From Scatomorpha intestinigallinarum (GTDB lineage Bacteria > Bacillota > Clostridia > Oscillospirales > Oscillospiraceae), in contig DVHH01000218.1 of the NCBI GenBank assembly GCA_018712225.1, positions 1 to 7,035 on the forward strand: a stretch of DNA of 7,035 bases. Direction: 5' to 3'. Below are positions 6,097 through 7,035 of the stretch, in pieces. The position numbers and the translations under genes were made by a program. The notes under the pieces are model-generated. The model did no database searches. It saw only the letters and a program-made list of their open reading frames with translations, and was not told the origin of the DNA. The stretch's first letter is position 1; every line of letters starts with the position of its first letter.

Positions 6097-7035
6097 TGCA
6101 TCTCTACGGCGGAAGCGGAAAACACTCAAAGAAGAAGCCCGAGAAAGAAAAGAAATACGAGGAATACGACTACGACGCCGGCTACGGCGAGGACTATGAT
6201 TACGAAGACTACGACTATGAACCCGCGCCAAGGCAGAGCCATAGCCGGAACGCTGGCCAGACCCGCAAGACCGAGCCCAAGCCCCGCAGAAGCGAGCCTC
6301 AGCGCCGCAGCCGCCGCAGGGACTCCGAGGACATAAGGAGCACCAACCGCACCGTCTACGGCGGCAACGGCTATGACTATGAGGACGACCTGCACTTTGC
6401 CTCGGACGCCTATATCTCGCGCGAGGAGCAGCGCAGGAACAAGCACCGCGGGCGCGGCGCGCTCATAACCATCTGCGTGCTGCTCATACTCTGCATAGGC
6501 GGCTATGCTGGCTTCAAGATGTGGGCCAAGCCCGCCGCAACGCAGGATAACGGCCCCAACACCTACGACAGCTCCGACAGCGACGACAGCAGCTCGACCG
6601 GCGGCGTGGCGCCCGGCCAGGCGGACAGCAACAGGCGCCCCGGCGTCTGGACCTTCCTGGTCAGCGGCCTGGACCGCGAGGGCCTGCATACCGATACCAA
6701 CATCGTCGGCATGTTCGACACTGTAGAGGGCAAGCTGAACCTCGTGAACCTCCCGCGTGACCTGCTCATAAACATTCCGATAAGCCCCAAGCAGATGAAC
6801 CAGCCCTATCCCGCAAGCATCAACAACGGCGGCGACGGCATCTCCGCCCTGCTCGACGCGGTGAAGGATATCCTCGGCTACGAGGTGGACTGCTGGGCGG
6901 TGATCGACATCCAGGCCACGGCGGACATCGTGAACGCCATAGGCGGCGTGTATTACGACATACCCTACGACATGGACTGGGATGCGCCGGACCAGAATCC
7001 GCCCGTTAGTATCCACATCAAGCAGGGCTACCAGC
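6096..7035 (+). CDS. LCP-family (LytR-CpsA-Psr) cell-wall polymer transferase, 3' truncated by the window
   Basis: LCP proteins transfer lipid-linked glycopolymers, such as teichoic acids or capsule, onto peptidoglycan outside the membrane. The frame stays open to the window end, so 313 residues are seen. The ATG shares its A with the nadD-yqeK stop (TAATG), and AAAGGA (6081-6086) lies nine bases upstream. The order is: charged cytoplasmic tail (1-119), one membrane segment (about 121-140, ITICVLLILCIGGYAGF core), a Ser/Asp-rich linker (about 150-180), then the LCP domain from about 184. LCP signs are FLVSGLD (187-193), TDTNIVGMFD (199-208), VNLPRD with Arg221 (217-222), INNGG (242-246) and IGGVYYDIP (282-290). 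The usual Arg of the RSDT motif is His198. The distal arginines of the active site lie past the edge. The tail has eight Tyr among acidic residues (21-41), then an Arg-rich stretch (46-85). LytR was once called a transcription attenuator, but enzyme activity is the better view. Polymer and partner are unknown. Confidence 0.9.
   Translation, partial: MHLYGGSGKHSKKKPEKEKKYEEYDYDAGYGEDYDYEDYDYEPAPRQSHSRNAGQTRKTEPKPRRSEPQRRSRRRDSEDIRSTNRTVYGGNGYDYEDDLHFASDAYISREEQRRNKHRGRGALITICVLLILCIGGYAGFKMWAKPAATQDNGPNTYDSSDSDDSSSTGGVAPGQADSNRRPGVWTFLVSGLDREGLHTDTNIVGMFDTVEGKLNLVNLPRDLLINIPISPKQMNQPYPASINNGGDGISALLDAVKDILGYEVDCWAVIDIQATADIVNAIGGVYYDIPYDMDWDAPDQNPPVSIHIKQGYQ

Noticed and set aside
6126..7016. 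A 296-codon minus-strand open frame, Val/Ala-rich with apparent hydrophobic stretches
   Set aside because: The plus strand encodes an LCP protein in frame with the operon, with a ribosome site and family motifs. The hydrophobic stretch is the complement of the Tyr/Asp codons (GTA/GTC reading as Val), so it is not a membrane protein.
1..7035. Mobile elements, CRISPR arrays, tRNA/rRNA genes or a new defence-type system
   Set aside because: No direct-repeat arrays, terminal inverted repeats, integrase or transposase motifs, or RNA gene signatures were seen. The window is fully taken up by recognisable housekeeping genes.

Overview
The window is one tightly packed, plus-strand housekeeping operon from a GC-rich Gram-positive bacterium. 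It most resembles a member of the Clostridia, perhaps an Oscillospirales-type gut lineage. That placement rests on three things: the pairing of smc with ftsY, the yhbY-nadD-yqeK block known from Bacillota (B. subtilis yqeI-nadD-yqeK), and an LCP-family cell-wall gene at the end. It is inference from gene order and protein style, not a database match. Codons mostly end in G or C, yet isoleucine is often written ATA.

Layout. Bases 1-40 hold a rho-independent terminator, presumably of a gene left of the window. A sigma-A-type promoter follows at once (TTGCAA, 17-bp spacer, TATAAT, 41-69). A short leader with a possible hairpin and a Shine-Dalgarno site leads to a TTG-started smc (120-3167). Then come ftsY (3146-4042), an rdgB-type XTP/dITP pyrophosphatase (4039-4638), the CRM-domain RNA-binding gene yhbY (4625-4933), a nadD-yqeK gene fusion (4930-6096) and an LCP-family membrane protein that runs off the right edge (6096->7035). 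All five gene junctions overlap (22, 4, 14, 4 and 1 nt), so no intergenic base exists from 120 to the end. No internal promoter or terminator was seen.

How the genes relate. Smc acts in chromosome folding and segregation. FtsY delivers signal-recognition-particle-bound ribosomes to the membrane. The RdgB-type enzyme removes deaminated purine nucleotides, and YhbY acts in ribosome assembly. NadD-YqeK joins NAD synthesis to Ap4A breakdown. The LCP protein attaches polymers to the wall. The operon thus links core growth functions rather than one pathway.

I see no mobile element, CRISPR array, RNA gene or new defence-like system. The points worth a second look are the Smc arms, which are short by nearly equal amounts on both sides of the hinge, the NadD-YqeK fusion with almost no linker, the tyrosine/acid-rich cytoplasmic tail of the LCP protein, full gene overlap along the operon, and uneven ATA use.
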